Source: an uncultured Clostridia bacterium (GTDB lineage: Bacteria > Bacillota > Clostridia > Oscillospirales > QAMX01). From it: a stretch of DNA of 64,000 nucleotides. The translations under genes were made by a program, and so were the position numbers. The notes under the pieces are model-generated. The model ran no database searches. It saw only the letters and a program-made list of their open reading frames with translations, and had not been told where the DNA came from. Numbering within the stretch: position 1 is the first letter of the stretch; each line of letters begins with the position of its first letter. The stretch is taken from assembly GCA_944376195.1 (NCBI GenBank), contig CALWBW010000004.1, forward strand, positions 1 to 64,000, read 5' to 3'. Positions 63,609-64,000 of the stretch are shown piece after piece.

Positions 63609-64000
63609 ATGGCGGACGAAGCAAGGTGGTATGTTGTGCATACCTACTCCGGCTATGAAAACAAGGTGGCTGCGACCATTGAAAAGACAATTGAAACCAG
63701 AAAATTGCAAGATCTTATTTTTGCGGTCAGCATCCCGACAGAAACAGTTCTTGAAGTCCGTGAAAACTCCCAAAAGGAAGTCGAACGCAAAATTTTCCCC
63801 GGCTATGTGCTTGTCAAGATGATTATGACAGACGACAGTTGGCATGTAGTACGAAACACCCGCGGCGTAACCGGATTTGTCGGTCCCGGGTCAAAGCCCG
63901 TTGCTTTGACCGACGAGGAAGTTGCCGCGCTTGGCATTGACCAGAAGGAGACGAAGGTATCGCTCTCTTATAAGGTCGGGGATCAGGTTCGCGTTACAGA
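63609..64000 (+). CDS. nusG: Transcription antitermination protein NusG, 5' part
   Basis: The first 130 residues of NusG: the NGN domain with ARWYVVHTYSGYENKVAATI, KIFPGYVLVKM and VRNTRGVTGFVGPG, and the beginning of the KOW domain (YKVGDQVRVT). It couples RNA polymerase to Rho or ribosomes. The gene runs off the window. Confidence 0.97.
   Translation, partial: MADEARWYVVHTYSGYENKVAATIEKTIETRKLQDLIFAVSIPTETVLEVRENSQKEVERKIFPGYVLVKMIMTDDSWHVVRNTRGVTGFVGPGSKPVALTDEEVAALGIDQKETKVSLSYKVGDQVRVT

Overview
The window looks like a chromosome segment of an obligately anaerobic, probably spore-forming member of the Clostridia (Oscillospirales/Ruminococcaceae-like). The evidence is: a HydABC-type [FeFe] hydrogenase beside a HydS-like sensory hydrogenase, a 2-oxoacid:ferredoxin oxidoreductase, a minimal SufBC system, HrcA/CIRCE heat-shock control, type III glutamine synthetase, split transketolases, a PdaB-like deacetylase and TTGACA/TATAAT promoters. 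Base composition is close to balanced. There is no rRNA, recognisable tRNA, CRISPR array, prophage or insertion sequence.

Layout. 1-3.9 kb: end of a 2-oxoacid:ferredoxin oxidoreductase operon, then a cupin-type XRE regulator, an acyl-CoA synthetase and BioY. 4-8.4 kb: cupin, GH30 glycosidase, FliB-like protein, nitroreductase, phosphotransferase. 8.6-13.5 kb: hrcA-grpE-dnaK-dnaJ behind a CIRCE operator. 13.5-15.5 kb: small XRE regulator divergent from a zinc-ribbon membrane protein, and an Fe-S aldo/keto-reductase-like protein. 15.6-21.5 kb: sugar cassette 1 (six-hairpin glycosidase-like protein and SDR dehydrogenase, divergent from split transketolase and a beta-hydroxyacid dehydrogenase). 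21.6-27.8 kb: F-type ATP synthase operon with no free delta gene. A delta C-terminal-like domain is fused to alpha, and the c subunit carries a signal peptide. 28.3-36.5 kb: ten-gene hydrogenase operon with catalytic HydABC-like subunits, the HydS-like protein and paired HATPase, DRTGG and PHP proteins. 36.8-41.7 kb: DegV, lytic transglycosylase, PdaB, a small unannotated membrane ORF and a KdpDE-like two-component pair. 41.7-46.8 kb: nitroreductase, SufBC, GH63-like glycosidase, tandem-OB protein. 46.8-50.7 kb: sugar cassette 2 (FGGY kinase divergent from an RpiB-like isomerase and a second split transketolase). 50.9-54.8 kb: glnN-asnB behind a promoter-proximal terminator. 54.8-61.5 kb: two flavoproteins, TspO, PepF, serine hydrolase. 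61.6-64 kb: rplJL with its leader, divergent from rpmG-secE-nusG.

Working together, these genes describe a fermenter that takes up plant or host glycans and funnels sugars through two transketolase modules. It would dispose of reductant as H2 through a hydrogenase that carries its own H2/redox-sensing module, and make or use an ion gradient with an unusually built F-ATPase.

The strongest points for follow-up are the delta-alpha ATP synthase fusion, the RpiB-like isomerase lacking two family histidines in cassette 2, the glnN leader attenuator, the HydS sensory module and the 47-residue minus-strand ORF at 39.5 kb. Start codons were moved downstream of the longest frame wherever a Shine-Dalgarno sequence supported it. 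All family names are from recognition of motifs; no database search was run.
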